Origin: Rhodobacteraceae bacterium EhC02
Lineage (GTDB): Bacteria > Pseudomonadota > Alphaproteobacteria > Rhodobacterales > Rhodobacteraceae
DNA length: 64,000 nt
NCBI GenBank assembly: GCA_001650895.1
Contig: LXYH01000006.1
Location: 186,001-250,000 of the forward strand
Direction of reading: 5' to 3'
This document shows, in pieces, positions 1 to 9,325 of the stretch (position 1 is its first letter; every line of letters begins with the position of its first letter). The translations under genes were made by a program, and so were the position numbers. The notes under the pieces are model-generated. The model saw only the letters and a program-made list of their open reading frames with translations, did no database searches and was not told the DNA's origin.

Positions 1-199
1 CGACCCTGACCGTCACAGTATCGCCCATCCATACGCGCGTCACGGCGAAACCGCCGACAGTATCCCCCTGCGAAGTGCCGATGGACCCGTTGTCGTTCTG
101 GTCCGTGACGGTCAGCGTCGTGGGGTTCAACACGGTATTGCGCGCCGGAGGGTTCCCCGGGTCCATCGTGAAGAAACTGAAGCTGTAAGTACTGGGCAT
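1..199 (-). CDS. N-terminal fragment of a probable Hint-domain/secreted-type protein
   Basis: A reading frame starts at the ATG ending at 199 on the minus strand and stays open to the left edge, so only about 66 residues are visible. They begin MPSTYSFSFFTMDPGNPPAR and are rich in Asp, Asn, Gly and Thr (DQNDNGSIGTSQGD, then GDTVTVRV), with no hydrophobic signal peptide. This composition resembles the N-terminal strand-rich region of Rhodobacteraceae Hint-domain or calcium-binding proteins exported by type I secretion, but the diagnostic Hint or RTX part would lie outside the window. A weak GGTAGG ribosome site precedes the start. The family call is an inference from style and composition. The open frame and start are seen directly. 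Confidence 0.45.
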   Translation of the reverse strand, partial: MPSTYSFSFFTMDPGNPPARNTVLNPTTLTVTDQNDNGSIGTSQGDTVGGFAVTRVWMGDTVTVRV

Positions 200-270
200 G
201 CTGCCTACCACTGAAGAATTTTTATCAACTTAAGCGGTTTTTCTTGTCTTAAATAAATCTGACAAATGGC

Positions 271-306
271 AAAAATAAGAAAACCCGGTTCGCTAAAACC
301 GGGTTT
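271..306 (-). terminator. Intrinsic terminator of gltB
   Basis: A perfect 11-bp stem AAAACCCGGTT / AACCGGGTTTT with a 5-nt loop (280-306) is followed on the minus strand by a T-rich tract (271-279). It lies 35 bp beyond the gltB stop and is a standard Rho-independent terminator for the gltD-gltB transcript. Confidence 0.88.
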
Positions 307-340
307 TCAAAACGTTTATATTGAACGCCTTTGGGTTGTT

Positions 341-3300
341 TTACTCCGCCGGTACTGCGCGCTCTTCCAGCGTCAGGGGATGCGGAATATGGATCAGCAT
401 TTCCTTCGGGCAAACCTGCACGAAGTGGCCGACCTCCTGTTCCCAGTGCTGAAGGATATCCGTCGCCCGGCGACTGCCGGTTTCCGCCAGATGACGTTCG
501 ATCAGACCTTTCAGCTGGTCCTCCCAGTATGCGACGGTGACCGGGCAAGTCACCAGGGTTTCCATGTTCATCATCTTGGCGGCAATGCCGTTCGGATCAT
601 AAAGATAGGCCATACCCCCGGTCATCCCGGCACCGAAATTGGCGCCGATTTCACCCAGGATCACGGCAACGCCGCCGGTCATGTATTCGCAACCGTTGCT
701 ACCGCAGCCTTCGATCACGACCTTGGCGCCCGAGTTGCGCACCGCGAAACGTTCTCCGGCGCGACCTGCCGCAAAGAGGTAGCCATCCGTCGCCCCATAA
801 AGCACCGTGTTGCCGATGATCGTGTTCTCGGACGCGGTCAGCGGGCTGGCCATGGGCGGACGCACCACGATCGTCCCACCGGACAGGCCCTTGCCGACAT
901 AGTCGTTGGCATCACCCGACACTTCCAGCTTCAGACCGGGCGCCGCGAACGCACCAAGGCTCTGGCCAGCCGAGCCGGTCAGTTTCACCGTCAGGTGGTT
1001 CGGCTGCAGCGCGTTGCGCATTCCGAACCGTTTGACGATGTGACTGGACACGCGCGTGCCCACGGTACGATGCGTGTTCTGCACCGCATAGGACAGCTGC
1101 ATCTTTTCACCGTCTTCAAGGAACCGTGCCGCATCGCGCACGATTTCCGCATCCAGCGTATCCGGCACGACATTGCGCGGCTTGGCACGGTCGTAGACGA
1201 TATCGCCTGCGCCATCGACGGTGATCAGCAGCGGGTTCAAATCCAGATCGTCCAGATGCGCCGAACCACGGCTGACCTGGCTCAGCAGATCGGCGCGGCC
1301 GATCACGTCATCAAGGCTGCGGGCCCCGATGCTGGCGAGGATCTCGCGCACTTCCTGCGCGTAGAAGGTGATCAGGTTCACAACCTTGTCTGCTGTCCCG
1401 GTGAACTTGGCGCGCAGCGCCTCGTCCTGGGTGCAGACGCCCACGGGGCAGGTGTTGGACTGGCACTGACGCACCATGATGCAGCCCATCGCAATCAGGG
1501 CGGCGGTTCCGATGCCGTATTCCTCGGCACCCATCATGGCGGCCATCACGATGTCGCGCCCTGTCCGCAGACCACCATCGGTCCGCAGCGTGATCCGGTC
1601 GCGCAGGTTGTTCATCGACAGAACCTGATGCGCCTCGGTCAGGCCCATTTCCCATGGCAGGCCAGCATATTTGATCGAGGTTGCGGGGCTTGCGCCCGTG
1701 CCACCGTTGTGACCCGAAATCAGGATGATATCGGCCTTGGCTTTCGCCACACCTGCCGCGATCGTCCCCACGCCGGATTGTGCCACCAGCTTGACGGTGA
1801 CCTTGGCGCGCGGGTTGATCTGCTTGAGGTCATAGATCAGCTGCGCCAAATCCTCGATCGAATAGATATCGTGATGCGGCGGCGGGCTGATCAGGGTCAC
1901 ACCCTTGGTCGAGTGCCGCAGCCGCGCGATCAGGTCGGTGACCTTCATGCCGGGCAGCTGCCCACCCTCGCCGGGCTTGGCGCCCTGGGCCACCTTGATT
2001 TCCAGCTCTTCACACTGGTTCAGGTATTCGGCGGTGACACCAAAGCGGCCTGACGCCACCTGCTTGATCTTGGCACTGGGGTTGTCGCCATTGGGTTCCG
2101 GCACGAAATGCGCCGGATCTTCACCACCCTCACCACTGTCCGACTTGGCGCCGATGCGGTTCATTGCGACGTTCAGCGTCTTGTGCGCCTCGGGCGACAA
2201 GGCGCCCAGGGACATGCCAGGGGTCACAAAGCGCTTGCGGATCGAGGTGATGCTTTCCACTTCTTCGATCGGAACCGGCGCGCCCATCGGCTTGATGGCC
2301 AGAAGATCGCGCAGGTGGATCGGCGGCATGGCCTGCATCTTTGCCGAATACTGCTTCCAGATTTCAAAGCTGGCCTTGTTGCAGGCCGTTTGCAGCAGGT
2401 GCATCGACGTTGCTTCCCAGGCGTGTGTCTCGCCAGAGCGACGCGCCTTGTAGAAACCGCCGATTGGCAGAACATCAAGGCCACTGCGCCAGCCCTTTGT
2501 GTGAACTTCTTCGGCCTTGCGCTGAATACCGGTCACACCGATGCCGCTGATGCGGCTGGTCATGCCGGGGAAATATTCGGCGCACATGGCGCGCGACAGA
2601 CCGACCGCTTCGAAGTTCAGACCGCCACGATAGGACGACAGAACCGAAATCCCCATCTTCGCCATGATCTTGAGAAGACCCTGGTCGATCGCTTCGCGGT
2701 AACGGCGCATTGCCTGCGTCAGGGTGCCTTCGATCAGACCGCGCGAGATTCGGTCCGCGATGCTGTCCTCGGCCAGGTAGGGGTTCACAACCGTCGCGCC
2801 ACAGCCGATCAGCACCGCGAAATAGTGCGGATCAATACATTCAGCCGAACGGACATTGAGCGAGCAGAAGGTCCGCAGGCCCTTGCGCGTCAGGTGCGAA
2901 TGCACGGCACTGGTTGCCAGGATCATCGGCATCGGCACCTTGTCCGTGCCCTGCTTGTGATCGGTCAGAACAAGATGTCCCGCACCAGACCGGACGGCGT
3001 CTTCGGCTTCGGCGCGGATACGCTCCAGCCCTTTGCGGAGCGCATCATGATCCTCGCCCACCGGGAAGGTGCAATCAATCTCGACCAGGGGCGCGTTGAA
3101 ATTGCGCGTCACCTCATCCCACTGGGCATTTCCGACAAAGGGGCTGTCCAGCACAAGGATCTCGGTCTGCGCGCTGCTTTCATCCAGCACGTTCTTGAGG
3201 TTGCCGAACCGGGTCTTGAGGCTCATCACGCGGAATTCGCGCAACGAGTCGATCGGCGGGTTGGTCACCTGGCTGAAGTTCTGGCGGAAGAAATGCGACA

Positions 3301-4879
3301 GCGGGCGATACTTGGTCGAAAGAACGGCTGCGGGCGTATCGTCACCCATCGACGCCAAGGTTTCCTTGCCGTCTTCGGCCATCGGGGCAAGGATCTGTTC
3401 CAGTTCCTCGATCGTGTAGCCGGCCGCGATCTGACGCTTGCGCAGCTCTGCGCCGGTGAACATGGCATCTTCGCTCACGCCTGCCAGGGCCTCGTCCAGT
3501 TCGTTGATCTTGCCGACCCATTCACCGAAAGGCTGGGCTGCGGCAAGACGATCCTTGATTTCGGAATCGTGGAACAGCTTGCCCTCTTTCATGTCGACGG
3601 CAATCAGCTGACCCGGCCCAAGGGCGCCCTTCTCGCGCACGGTAGCTTCCTTGATCGGGACCATCCCGGCCTCGGATCCCGCGATCAGCAGACCATCACC
3701 CGTCACGACATAGCGCATCGGACGCAGGCCGTTGCGGTCAAGTCCGGCACAGACCCAGCGACCGTCAGTCATCGCAAGGGCAGCAGGGCCATCCCAGGGT
3801 TCCATCACCGAGTTGCAGTAGGAATACATGTCGCGCCAGCTTTGCGGCAGCTCGACCGCCTGCTTGGACCAGGATTCCGGAACCAGCATGGTTTTCGCCA
3901 TGGGGGCCGAACGCCCCGCGCGCACCAGGACCTCGAACACGGAATCAAGTGCCGCGCTGTCGGACGATCCGGCCTGCACGATCGGCTTGATATCCTCGGC
4001 CAGATCGCCAAACGCGCTGGAGGCCATGCGGATCTCGTGGCTTTTCATCCAGTTGACGTTGCCGCGCAGGGTGTTGATCTCGCCGTTGTGGGCCAGCATG
4101 CGGAAAGGCTGCGCCAGCCACCACTGCGGAAAGGTGTTCGTGGAATAGCGCTGGTGATAGATGGCGAAGGCGGATTCGAAGCGCGGATCCTGAAGGTCGG
4201 GATAGAATTCCGCAACCTGTTCGGCCAGCATCATGCCCTTGTAGATGATCGACCGGCAGGACAGCGAACAGATGTACATGCCCTGAATGCCGGCTGCGAT
4301 GGCGGCCTTTTCGATCCGGCGACGGATGACGTAAAGTTCCCGCTCGAATGTCTCTTCGTCGACACCCTTGATGTTGGAAATCAGGATCTGTTCGATTTCA
4401 GGGCGGGTGGCGTTCGCCTTTTCACCCAGGCACGAGATATCGACCGGCACGTGACGCCAGCCGTAGATGTAATAGCCCATCCGCAGGACTTCGGTTTCCA
4501 CGATGGTCCGGCAGGTTTCCTGCGCGCCGAAATTGGTGCGCGGCAGGAACACCTGACCCACGGCCATCAGGTGGTCGGTCTTCGGCTCGTGCCCGGTCCG
4601 GCGGATCTGGTCATAGAAGAAAGGGACGGGGATCTGCACATGAATGCCCGCGCCATCGCCGGTCTTGCCATCGGCATCGACGGCACCACGATGCCAGATC
4701 GCTTTCAGGGCGTTAATTCCGTTCTCGACGACCTTGCGCGAAGGCTTGCCGTCAATGGACACCACAAGACCCACACCGCAGGAGGAATGCTCTTCCTCCT
4801 CGGCATAGAGACCGTTTTCAGCCATCCACTTGCGCTTGGCTTCTTCGGCGGCGGCCCAGCTTTCATCATATTTGGTCAT
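341..4879 (-). CDS. gltB: Glutamate synthase (NADPH) large subunit
   Basis: This is the large (alpha) subunit of NADPH-GOGAT. It hydrolyses glutamine and transfers the ammonia to 2-oxoglutarate, giving glutamate for nitrogen assimilation in the cytoplasm. The 1512 residues match the family length. The class II amidotransferase nucleophile is Cys34 in SSCGVG, exposed after removal of a roughly 33-residue propeptide. A central domain and the FMN domain follow (GEGGEDPAHF, SGHNGGTGASP), then the 3Fe-4S cysteines near residues 1131-1149 (CIMVRQCQSNTCPVGVC) and the C-terminal GxGxG beta-helix (VVIEGCGSNGCEYMTGG). The ATG at 4879 has an AAAGG ribosome site. It lies 96 bp downstream of gltD on the same strand, an operon order common in alphaproteobacteria. 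Confidence 0.97.
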   Translation of the reverse strand: MTKYDESWAAAEEAKRKWMAENGLYAEEEEHSSCGVGLVVSIDGKPSRKVVENGINALKAIWHRGAVDADGKTGDGAGIHVQIPVPFFYDQIRRTGHEPKTDHLMAVGQVFLPRTNFGAQETCRTIVETEVLRMGYYIYGWRHVPVDISCLGEKANATRPEIEQILISNIKGVDEETFERELYVIRRRIEKAAIAAGIQGMYICSLSCRSIIYKGMMLAEQVAEFYPDLQDPRFESAFAIYHQRYSTNTFPQWWLAQPFRMLAHNGEINTLRGNVNWMKSHEIRMASSAFGDLAEDIKPIVQAGSSDSAALDSVFEVLVRAGRSAPMAKTMLVPESWSKQAVELPQSWRDMYSYCNSVMEPWDGPAALAMTDGRWVCAGLDRNGLRPMRYVVTGDGLLIAGSEAGMVPIKEATVREKGALGPGQLIAVDMKEGKLFHDSEIKDRLAAAQPFGEWVGKINELDEALAGVSEDAMFTGAELRKRQIAAGYTIEELEQILAPMAEDGKETLASMGDDTPAAVLSTKYRPLSHFFRQNFSQVTNPPIDSLREFRVMSLKTRFGNLKNVLDESSAQTEILVLDSPFVGNAQWDEVTRNFNAPLVEIDCTFPVGEDHDALRKGLERIRAEAEDAVRSGAGHLVLTDHKQGTDKVPMPMILATSAVHSHLTRKGLRTFCSLNVRSAECIDPHYFAVLIGCGATVVNPYLAEDSIADRISRGLIEGTLTQAMRRYREAIDQGLLKIMAKMGISVLSSYRGGLNFEAVGLSRAMCAEYFPGMTSRISGIGVTGIQRKAEEVHTKGWRSGLDVLPIGGFYKARRSGETHAWEATSMHLLQTACNKASFEIWKQYSAKMQAMPPIHLRDLLAIKPMGAPVPIEEVESITSIRKRFVTPGMSLGALSPEAHKTLNVAMNRIGAKSDSGEGGEDPAHFVPEPNGDNPSAKIKQVASGRFGVTAEYLNQCEELEIKVAQGAKPGEGGQLPGMKVTDLIARLRHSTKGVTLISPPPHHDIYSIEDLAQLIYDLKQINPRAKVTVKLVAQSGVGTIAAGVAKAKADIILISGHNGGTGASPATSIKYAGLPWEMGLTEAHQVLSMNNLRDRITLRTDGGLRTGRDIVMAAMMGAEEYGIGTAALIAMGCIMVRQCQSNTCPVGVCTQDEALRAKFTGTADKVVNLITFYAQEVREILASIGARSLDDVIGRADLLSQVSRGSAHLDDLDLNPLLITVDGAGDIVYDRAKPRNVVPDTLDAEIVRDAARFLEDGEKMQLSYAVQNTHRTVGTRVSSHIVKRFGMRNALQPNHLTVKLTGSAGQSLGAFAAPGLKLEVSGDANDYVGKGLSGGTIVVRPPMASPLTASENTIIGNTVLYGATDGYLFAAGRAGERFAVRNSGAKVVIEGCGSNGCEYMTGGVAVILGEIGANFGAGMTGGMAYLYDPNGIAAKMMNMETLVTCPVTVAYWEDQLKGLIERHLAETGSRRATDILQHWEQEVGHFVQVCPKEMLIHIPHPLTLEERAVPAE

Positions 4880-4975
4880 GGCGTCTGCCTTTCGTTCTTC
4901 TGCCGGGTCGGGCGTCCTGCCCTGTCGGAGATCATCTGATATATAGCGCGACGCCCTGCGGCCCGCGCCATGCTG

Positions 4976-6409
4976 TCACTCTGCCGCGACGGCGCGCGCG
5001 CCGTTGAGGTATTCCAGAACCGCCTGCGCCGAGTCGCGCCCGTCACGGATCGCCCAGACCACGAGGCTGGCACCGCGCACGATGTCACCAACAGCGTAGA
5101 CGCCATCAAGGCTGGTCTTGCCGGTCGTGTATTCCGCACGGATCGTCCCCCAACGGGTCACGTCCAGACCTTCGACACCCCAAAGCTTGGGAAGGTCCTC
5201 GGGCTCGAAGCCCAGCGCCTTGATCACCAGGTCCGCATCTTCGACATAGTCGGCACCCTCGATCACCTCGGGGGACTGGCGACCAGAGGCGTCAGGCGCG
5301 CCAAGCCGCATCTTCTGCACCATCACGCCGGTGACGGGTTCGCCAACAAAACCTTTGGGCGCGCTCAGCCATTCGAAGATCACGCCTTCTTCTTCGGCGT
5401 TCTGCACTTCGCGCTGGCTGCCCGGCATGTTCGCCCGGTCGCGGCGATAGAGGCATTTCACCGAGGTTGCGCCCTGACGGATGGCGGTGCGCACGCAGTC
5501 CATTGCCGTATCGCCGCCGCCGATGACCACGACGCGCTTGCCTGCGGCATTCAGCTCGCCACTGTCGTATTCGGGCACTTCGTCACCAAAGCTCTTGCGG
5601 TTGGACGCCGTCAGGTAATCGATCGCGCGCACGATGCCGTCGGCATCCGCACCGGGGCCTTCCAGATCGCGGGTCTTGTAGACGCCAGTGGCGATAACGA
5701 CCGCGTCATGCTTTCCGCGAATGGCATCAAAGCTGATGTCTTCACCAACATTGCAGTTCAGAACGAAGTCCACACCGCCCTGTTCAAGCTGCTCATTGCG
5801 GCGCACCACCACATCCTTTTCCAGCTTGAAACCGGGAATGCCATAGGTCAGCAACCCGCCTGCGCGGTCATAACGATCGTAAACGGTCACCTGTACACCA
5901 GCACGACGCAGCACATCGGCCGCAGCAAGGCCACCCGGACCCGCACCAATGATCCCGACGGATTGGTCGCGCTCCATCGCGGGCACGATTGGTTTGACCC
6001 ACCCGTTTTCCCACGCGGTGTCAGTGATGTACTTCTCGACCGCGCCAATGGTCACGGTGCCATGGCCAGACTGTTCGATCACGCAGTTGCCTTCGCACAG
6101 CCGGTCCTGCGGGCAGATGCGGCCACAGATCTCGGGGAAGGTGTTGGTGGCCTGGCTGATTTCATAGGCCTCTTGCAGACGTCCTTCAGCCGTCAGGCGC
6201 AGCCAGTCGGGGATATTGTTGTGCAGCGGGCAATGCGTCTGACAATAGGGCACGCCGCACTGGCTGCACCGGCTGGCCTGTTCCTTTGCCTTTGCATCGG
6301 CAAATTCGGCATAGATTTCGTTAAAATCCTGCCTGCGCATTTCGGCGCCACGCTTTTCCGGCATGTCGCGTTCCACAGAGACGAATTTCAACATAGGTTG
6401 CTTGGCCAC
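4976..6409 (-). CDS. gltD: Glutamate synthase (NADPH) small subunit
   Basis: This is the beta subunit of GOGAT. It takes electrons from NADPH through FAD and 4Fe-4S clusters and passes them to GltB. At 477 residues it has the family length. N-terminal cluster cysteines are near residues 46-58 (CSQCGVPYCQTHCP). The FAD-binding GAGPGGLAAADVL is near 155, the NADPH-binding GGGDTAMDC near 300, and the closing FAD motif GVYAVGDIVRGASL near 441. It is the first gene of the gltD-gltB pair and is read away from uppP. A conspicuous 35-bp palindrome sits 51 bp upstream of its ATG and is the best candidate for its control site. Confidence 0.97.
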   Translation of the reverse strand: MAKQPMLKFVSVERDMPEKRGAEMRRQDFNEIYAEFADAKAKEQASRCSQCGVPYCQTHCPLHNNIPDWLRLTAEGRLQEAYEISQATNTFPEICGRICPQDRLCEGNCVIEQSGHGTVTIGAVEKYITDTAWENGWVKPIVPAMERDQSVGIIGAGPGGLAAADVLRRAGVQVTVYDRYDRAGGLLTYGIPGFKLEKDVVVRRNEQLEQGGVDFVLNCNVGEDISFDAIRGKHDAVVIATGVYKTRDLEGPGADADGIVRAIDYLTASNRKSFGDEVPEYDSGELNAAGKRVVVIGGGDTAMDCVRTAIRQGATSVKCLYRRDRANMPGSQREVQNAEEEGVIFEWLSAPKGFVGEPVTGVMVQKMRLGAPDASGRQSPEVIEGADYVEDADLVIKALGFEPEDLPKLWGVEGLDVTRWGTIRAEYTTGKTSLDGVYAVGDIVRGASLVVWAIRDGRDSAQAVLEYLNGARAVAAE

Positions 6410-6459
6410 GACAAAGCTCCGTTCAGGACTGGTTCGCGCCCTTCTAAACCAAGCGCTTT

Positions 6460-6494
6460 CGTATTAAAAGTCAGCTTTACTGACCTTTAATACG
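6460..6494. promoter_or_regulatory. 35-bp near-perfect palindrome between gltD and uppP
   Basis: Two 15-bp arms, CGTATTAAAAGTCAG (6460-6474) and CTGACCTTTAATACG (6480-6494), are inverted repeats with one mismatch around a CTTTA centre. The element is AT-rich in a GC-rich region and lies between divergent genes, so it is not placed as a terminator. It is 51 bp from the gltD start. An operator or a 5'UTR hairpin are both possible. The cognate regulator is not identified. Confidence 0.6.
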
Positions 6495-6627
6495 ATTTTC
6501 GGTTCTGCTTTGCAGCATTCTGCCCCGAAAGGCATCATTTTTAGGTCCACATCGGACTTAAATCGACTCTTTCATTGATAGGACAATACCTTATAGGGTG
6601 CTCATCATAGACCTGAGGACGACACCG

Positions 6628-7431
6628 ATGCCTCTCTTCCATCTTTTTCTGGTCGCAGTGATTCAAGGCCTGACCGAGTTCTTGCCGGTTTCCTCGTCTG
6701 GTCACCTGATTCTCTTGCCCGCGCTGACGGGAATGCAGGACCAGGGACAAGTGATCGACGTCGCCGTACATGTCGGCACCCTGCTGGCCGTGATTCTATA
6801 CTTCTGGCCCGATGTGCGGATGGGATTGGCTGGCCTGCCCCGCCTGATGCGGGGTCGAATCGACACCCAAGGCGCATGGCTGGCCCTGTGCCTGGTCATC
6901 GCGACCGTTCCGGTCGTCATCGTCGGGCTGATCCTGAACATCACGGGCATCGACGACATGATGCGCGGACCGGTCGTGATCGGCTGGACCATGCTGATCT
7001 TCGGGATTGTCCTTTACTGGGCGGACCAGCGCGGCCCCAGTATCAAGACAGCGGAAACATGGTCGCTACGCGATGCCCTGATCATGGGCCTGTGGCAGGT
7101 GATCGCCCTCATTCCCGGAACATCGCGGTCCGGCATCACCATCACAGGCGGGCGCTTGCTGGGCTATGCGCGCCATGATGCGGCCAAGCTGTCGATGCTG
7201 ATGTCGATCCCGACGATCGCGGCATCAGGTCTTCTGCTTGGGGCAGAGGTCGCGATGAGCGCGGATGCCGCGGCCGCGCGCGATGGTGCCATCGCCGCGA
7301 TCTTCGCCTTCTTCGCAGCCTTGCTTGCCCTCAGCCTGATGATGCGCCTGCTGCGCAGTGTCAGTTTCACACCCTACGTGATCTACCGGGTGGTGCTGGG
7401 CATCGCCCTGCTGGTCTATGCCTACAGCTGA
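6628..7431 (+). CDS. uppP: Undecaprenyl-diphosphatase (BacA/UppP)
   Basis: This integral membrane enzyme dephosphorylates undecaprenyl diphosphate to recycle the lipid carrier for peptidoglycan and surface polysaccharides, and is linked to bacitracin resistance. The 267 residues are hydrophobic throughout. The two catalytic signatures are present: EFLPVSSSGH near the N-terminus and PGTSRSGITITGG near residue 162. The ATG at 6628 is preferred over an in-frame GTG 30 bp upstream because TGAGGA lies 8 bp before it. The gene converges with the next one, leaving only 6 bp between stops and no visible terminator. Confidence 0.95.
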   Translation: MPLFHLFLVAVIQGLTEFLPVSSSGHLILLPALTGMQDQGQVIDVAVHVGTLLAVILYFWPDVRMGLAGLPRLMRGRIDTQGAWLALCLVIATVPVVIVGLILNITGIDDMMRGPVVIGWTMLIFGIVLYWADQRGPSIKTAETWSLRDALIMGLWQVIALIPGTSRSGITITGGRLLGYARHDAAKLSMLMSIPTIAASGLLLGAEVAMSADAAAARDGAIAAIFAFFAALLALSLMMRLLRSVSFTPYVIYRVVLGIALLVYAYS

Positions 7432-7437
7432 CGCCGA

Positions 7438-8421
7438 TCAGCCCTGGCGCAGGTTGCGCGCCGAGGCCTTGATCGCGGCATACTGACCCGAGGGACGATA
7501 GGGCCACAGGTAATCGGGAAGCACCGCCTCGAGCGAGACAGGCTCGATCCCCAGATCCGCAAAGCCTTTTGCGCCCTCTGCGACCACGTTGTCGCGGGCA
7601 AGATTGCGCACCTGGTCGCGGGTGATCTGCGCAGGCACCAGCCCCAGCGTCACCTTGTTCAGCATGTCGAACCCAAAGCCCATCACGCGCGCGACGGGAA
7701 ACGGGATGTTCACGATCATGCGGCGGCGCTGGATCACGTCCAGCATCTGGCCCATCAGCGCCCGGAACGTCGATACATCCGGCCCGCCCAGTTCATAGAT
7801 GCCAGGGGCGGCCTTGCCGACGACACCCAGAACGGCAGCGCGGGCGACATCATCCACATAGACGGGTTGAAACAGCGTGTCGGCACCGACAACCGGCAGG
7901 ATCGGGCCCAGCTGCGCCATGCGGGCGAAACGGTTGAAGAACTGGTCTTCCGCACCGAAGACAATCGAGGGCCGCAGGATGACCGCGTCAGGCATGTATT
8001 GAAGAACCGCCTGCTCTCCCAATGCCTTGGTGCGCGCGTAATCGCTTTTCGACGCAGCGTCGGCACCGATCGCCGAAATCTGCACCATGCGGGAAATTCC
8101 CATCTCGGATGCGATGCGGGCGACGCGGCCGGGGCCTTCCGCCTGAACGGCGTCAAAGCGGTTCTTGCCAGCCTCGGCCAGGATACCCACGCAGTTGACG
8201 ACGGCATCAGCCCCCTGCATCACGGCCCGCACGCTGGCATCGTCGCGAATGTTGCACAGCACCGGCTCGACCTGGCCAGGCGTGCCATAGGGCTTTACAT
8301 GCATCGCCTCATTCGGACGGCGCACGGCCACGCGCACGCGCCAGCCCTCCTTGGCAAGACGACGCGCGATATAGCGGCCCACAAAGCCAGATCCGCCGTA
8401 AATGGTGACGAGTTTCGACAT
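7438..8421 (-). CDS. Complex I NDUFA9-like NAD(P)-binding SDR family protein
   Basis: This is an atypical short-chain dehydrogenase/epimerase-fold protein of about 327 residues. The Rossmann dinucleotide motif is at the N-terminus ([16 protein letters not shown]), followed by [17 protein letters not shown] and the substrate-side [12 protein letters not shown]. The pattern matches the alphaproteobacterial homologues of mitochondrial NDUFA9, an accessory NAD(P)H-binding subunit of respiratory complex I. The start at 8421 is chosen because GGAGG precedes it; upstream in-frame codons lack such a site and would run towards the tRNA promoter. No complex I genes are in the window, so the complex I role is inferred from the family. 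Confidence 0.85.
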   Translation of the reverse strand: MSKLVTIYGGSGFVGRYIARRLAKEGWRVRVAVRRPNEAMHVKPYGTPGQVEPVLCNIRDDASVRAVMQGADAVVNCVGILAEAGKNRFDAVQAEGPGRVARIASEMGISRMVQISAIGADAASKSDYARTKALGEQAVLQYMPDAVILRPSIVFGAEDQFFNRFARMAQLGPILPVVGADTLFQPVYVDDVARAAVLGVVGKAAPGIYELGGPDVSTFRALMGQMLDVIQRRRMIVNIPFPVARVMGFGFDMLNKVTLGLVPAQITRDQVRNLARDNVVAEGAKGFADLGIEPVSLEAVLPDYLWPYRPSGQYAAIKASARNLRQG

Positions 8422-8557
8422 GTTGCAGCCTCCGGCCCAAGAAATCCTGCCTGTTCCTAAACCCAGTGCGCCGCTGGGACAAGGCGTTACAGGGTCGCGC
8501 CATGCGGTCGCGCCCCTTCCGACACCCACGTCGCGAAAAAAATCCTGCGAATCCACG

Positions 8558-8586
8558 TTGACACCGATTTGCGGCACAGATAAACG
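8558..8586 (+). promoter_or_regulatory. Putative sigma70 promoter of tRNA-Leu
   Basis: TTGACA (8558-8563), a 17-bp spacer and TAAACG (8581-8586) end 19 bp before the tRNA. The -35 is a perfect match and the -10 is weak. The segment after the -10 is GC-rich, as in stable-RNA promoters under stringent control. Confidence 0.5.
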
Positions 8587-8605
8587 CCGTCTCCACGACA
8601 CCTGT

Positions 8606-8691
8606 GCCCAGGTGGCGGAATGGTAGACGCGCTAGCTTCAGGTGCTAGTGTTCGCAAGGACGTGGAGGTTCGAGTCCTCTCCTGGGCACCA
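8606..8691 (+). tRNA. tRNA-Leu (anticodon CAG)
   Basis: The acceptor stem GCCCAGG (8606-8612) pairs with CCTGGGC (8681-8687), followed by A and an encoded CCA. The anticodon stem CTAGC/GCTAG encloses the loop TTCAGGT, giving anticodon CAG, which reads CUG. A long variable arm (GTTC-GCAA-GGAC) identifies it as class II, and the T-loop TTCGAGT is canonical. CUG is the dominant leucine codon in GC-rich genomes, fitting this host. Confidence 0.97.
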
Positions 8692-8713
8692 TTCCCTCCG
8701 CGAAGGGAATGAC

Positions 8714-9325
8714 ATGACAAACTACCTCTACAAGAACGATCTTCCTGACGGTCTGGACCTTGGTCCAGCGGTCGCTATCGACTGCGAGACGATGGGTCTG
8801 AACCCGCATCGGGACAGGCTGTGTGTCGTGCAGTTGTCGGGTGGCGATGGCCATGCGCATATCGTCCAGATCACCAAGGGCCAGACAGAGGCGCCCAATC
8901 TGGCCGCCCTTCTGGAAAATCCCGAGGTTCTGAAACTGTTCCATTTCGGACGGTTCGACATTGCGGCCATGTACAATGCCTTTGGCGCCCTGGCGCAGCC
9001 GGTCTATTGCACCAAGATCGCAAGCAAGCTGGTGCGCACCTTCACGGATCGGCACGGCTTGAAATACCTTTTGCAGGACCTGGTCGGCGTGGACGTCTCC
9101 AAGCAGCAGCAGCAAAGCGATTGGGGCGCCGTGGATCTGACGACAGCCCAGATGGATTATGCGGCCTCTGACGTTCTGTACCTGCATCGCCTGAAAGACG
9201 CGCTTGATACGATGCTGGCGCGCGAAGGGCGGACCGAGATGGCGCAGGCCTGTTTCGACTTTCTGCCGATGCGCGCAAAACTGGACCTTGCCGGCTGGCC
9301 CGAGATGGACATCTTTGCACATTGA
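8714..9325 (+). CDS. RNase D-like 3'-5' exonuclease (short, no HRDC domain)
   Basis: This is a DEDD-family exonuclease domain expected to trim RNA 3' ends. The visible catalytic motifs are D23 and E25 in AIDCETMG, the middle Asp in HFGRFDIAAMYN and the C-terminal Y-x3-D in MDYAASDVLYLHRL. At 203 residues it contains only the nuclease domain. Classical Rnd is about 370 residues with HRDC repeats, so this is the short RNase D-like form common in alphaproteobacteria. It starts at 8714 behind GAAGGGA, just 3' of the tRNA gene. Its stop overlaps the next start (TGATG), so it is translationally coupled to the KDO/Lpt operon. Confidence 0.88.
   Translation: MTNYLYKNDLPDGLDLGPAVAIDCETMGLNPHRDRLCVVQLSGGDGHAHIVQITKGQTEAPNLAALLENPEVLKLFHFGRFDIAAMYNAFGALAQPVYCTKIASKLVRTFTDRHGLKYLLQDLVGVDVSKQQQQSDWGAVDLTTAQMDYAASDVLYLHRLKDALDTMLAREGRTEMAQACFDFLPMRAKLDLAGWPEMDIFAH

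Noticed and set aside
266-2053. 595-codon open frame on the plus strand inside gltB
   Set aside because: Antisense to an unmistakable gltB; His/Arg/Asp-rich composition typical of a high-GC shadow frame, no recognisable domain, no ribosome site.
2108-4939. 943-codon open frame on the plus strand inside gltB
   Set aside because: Also a mirror frame of gltB with shadow composition; long only because GC-rich codons rarely make stops on the opposite strand.
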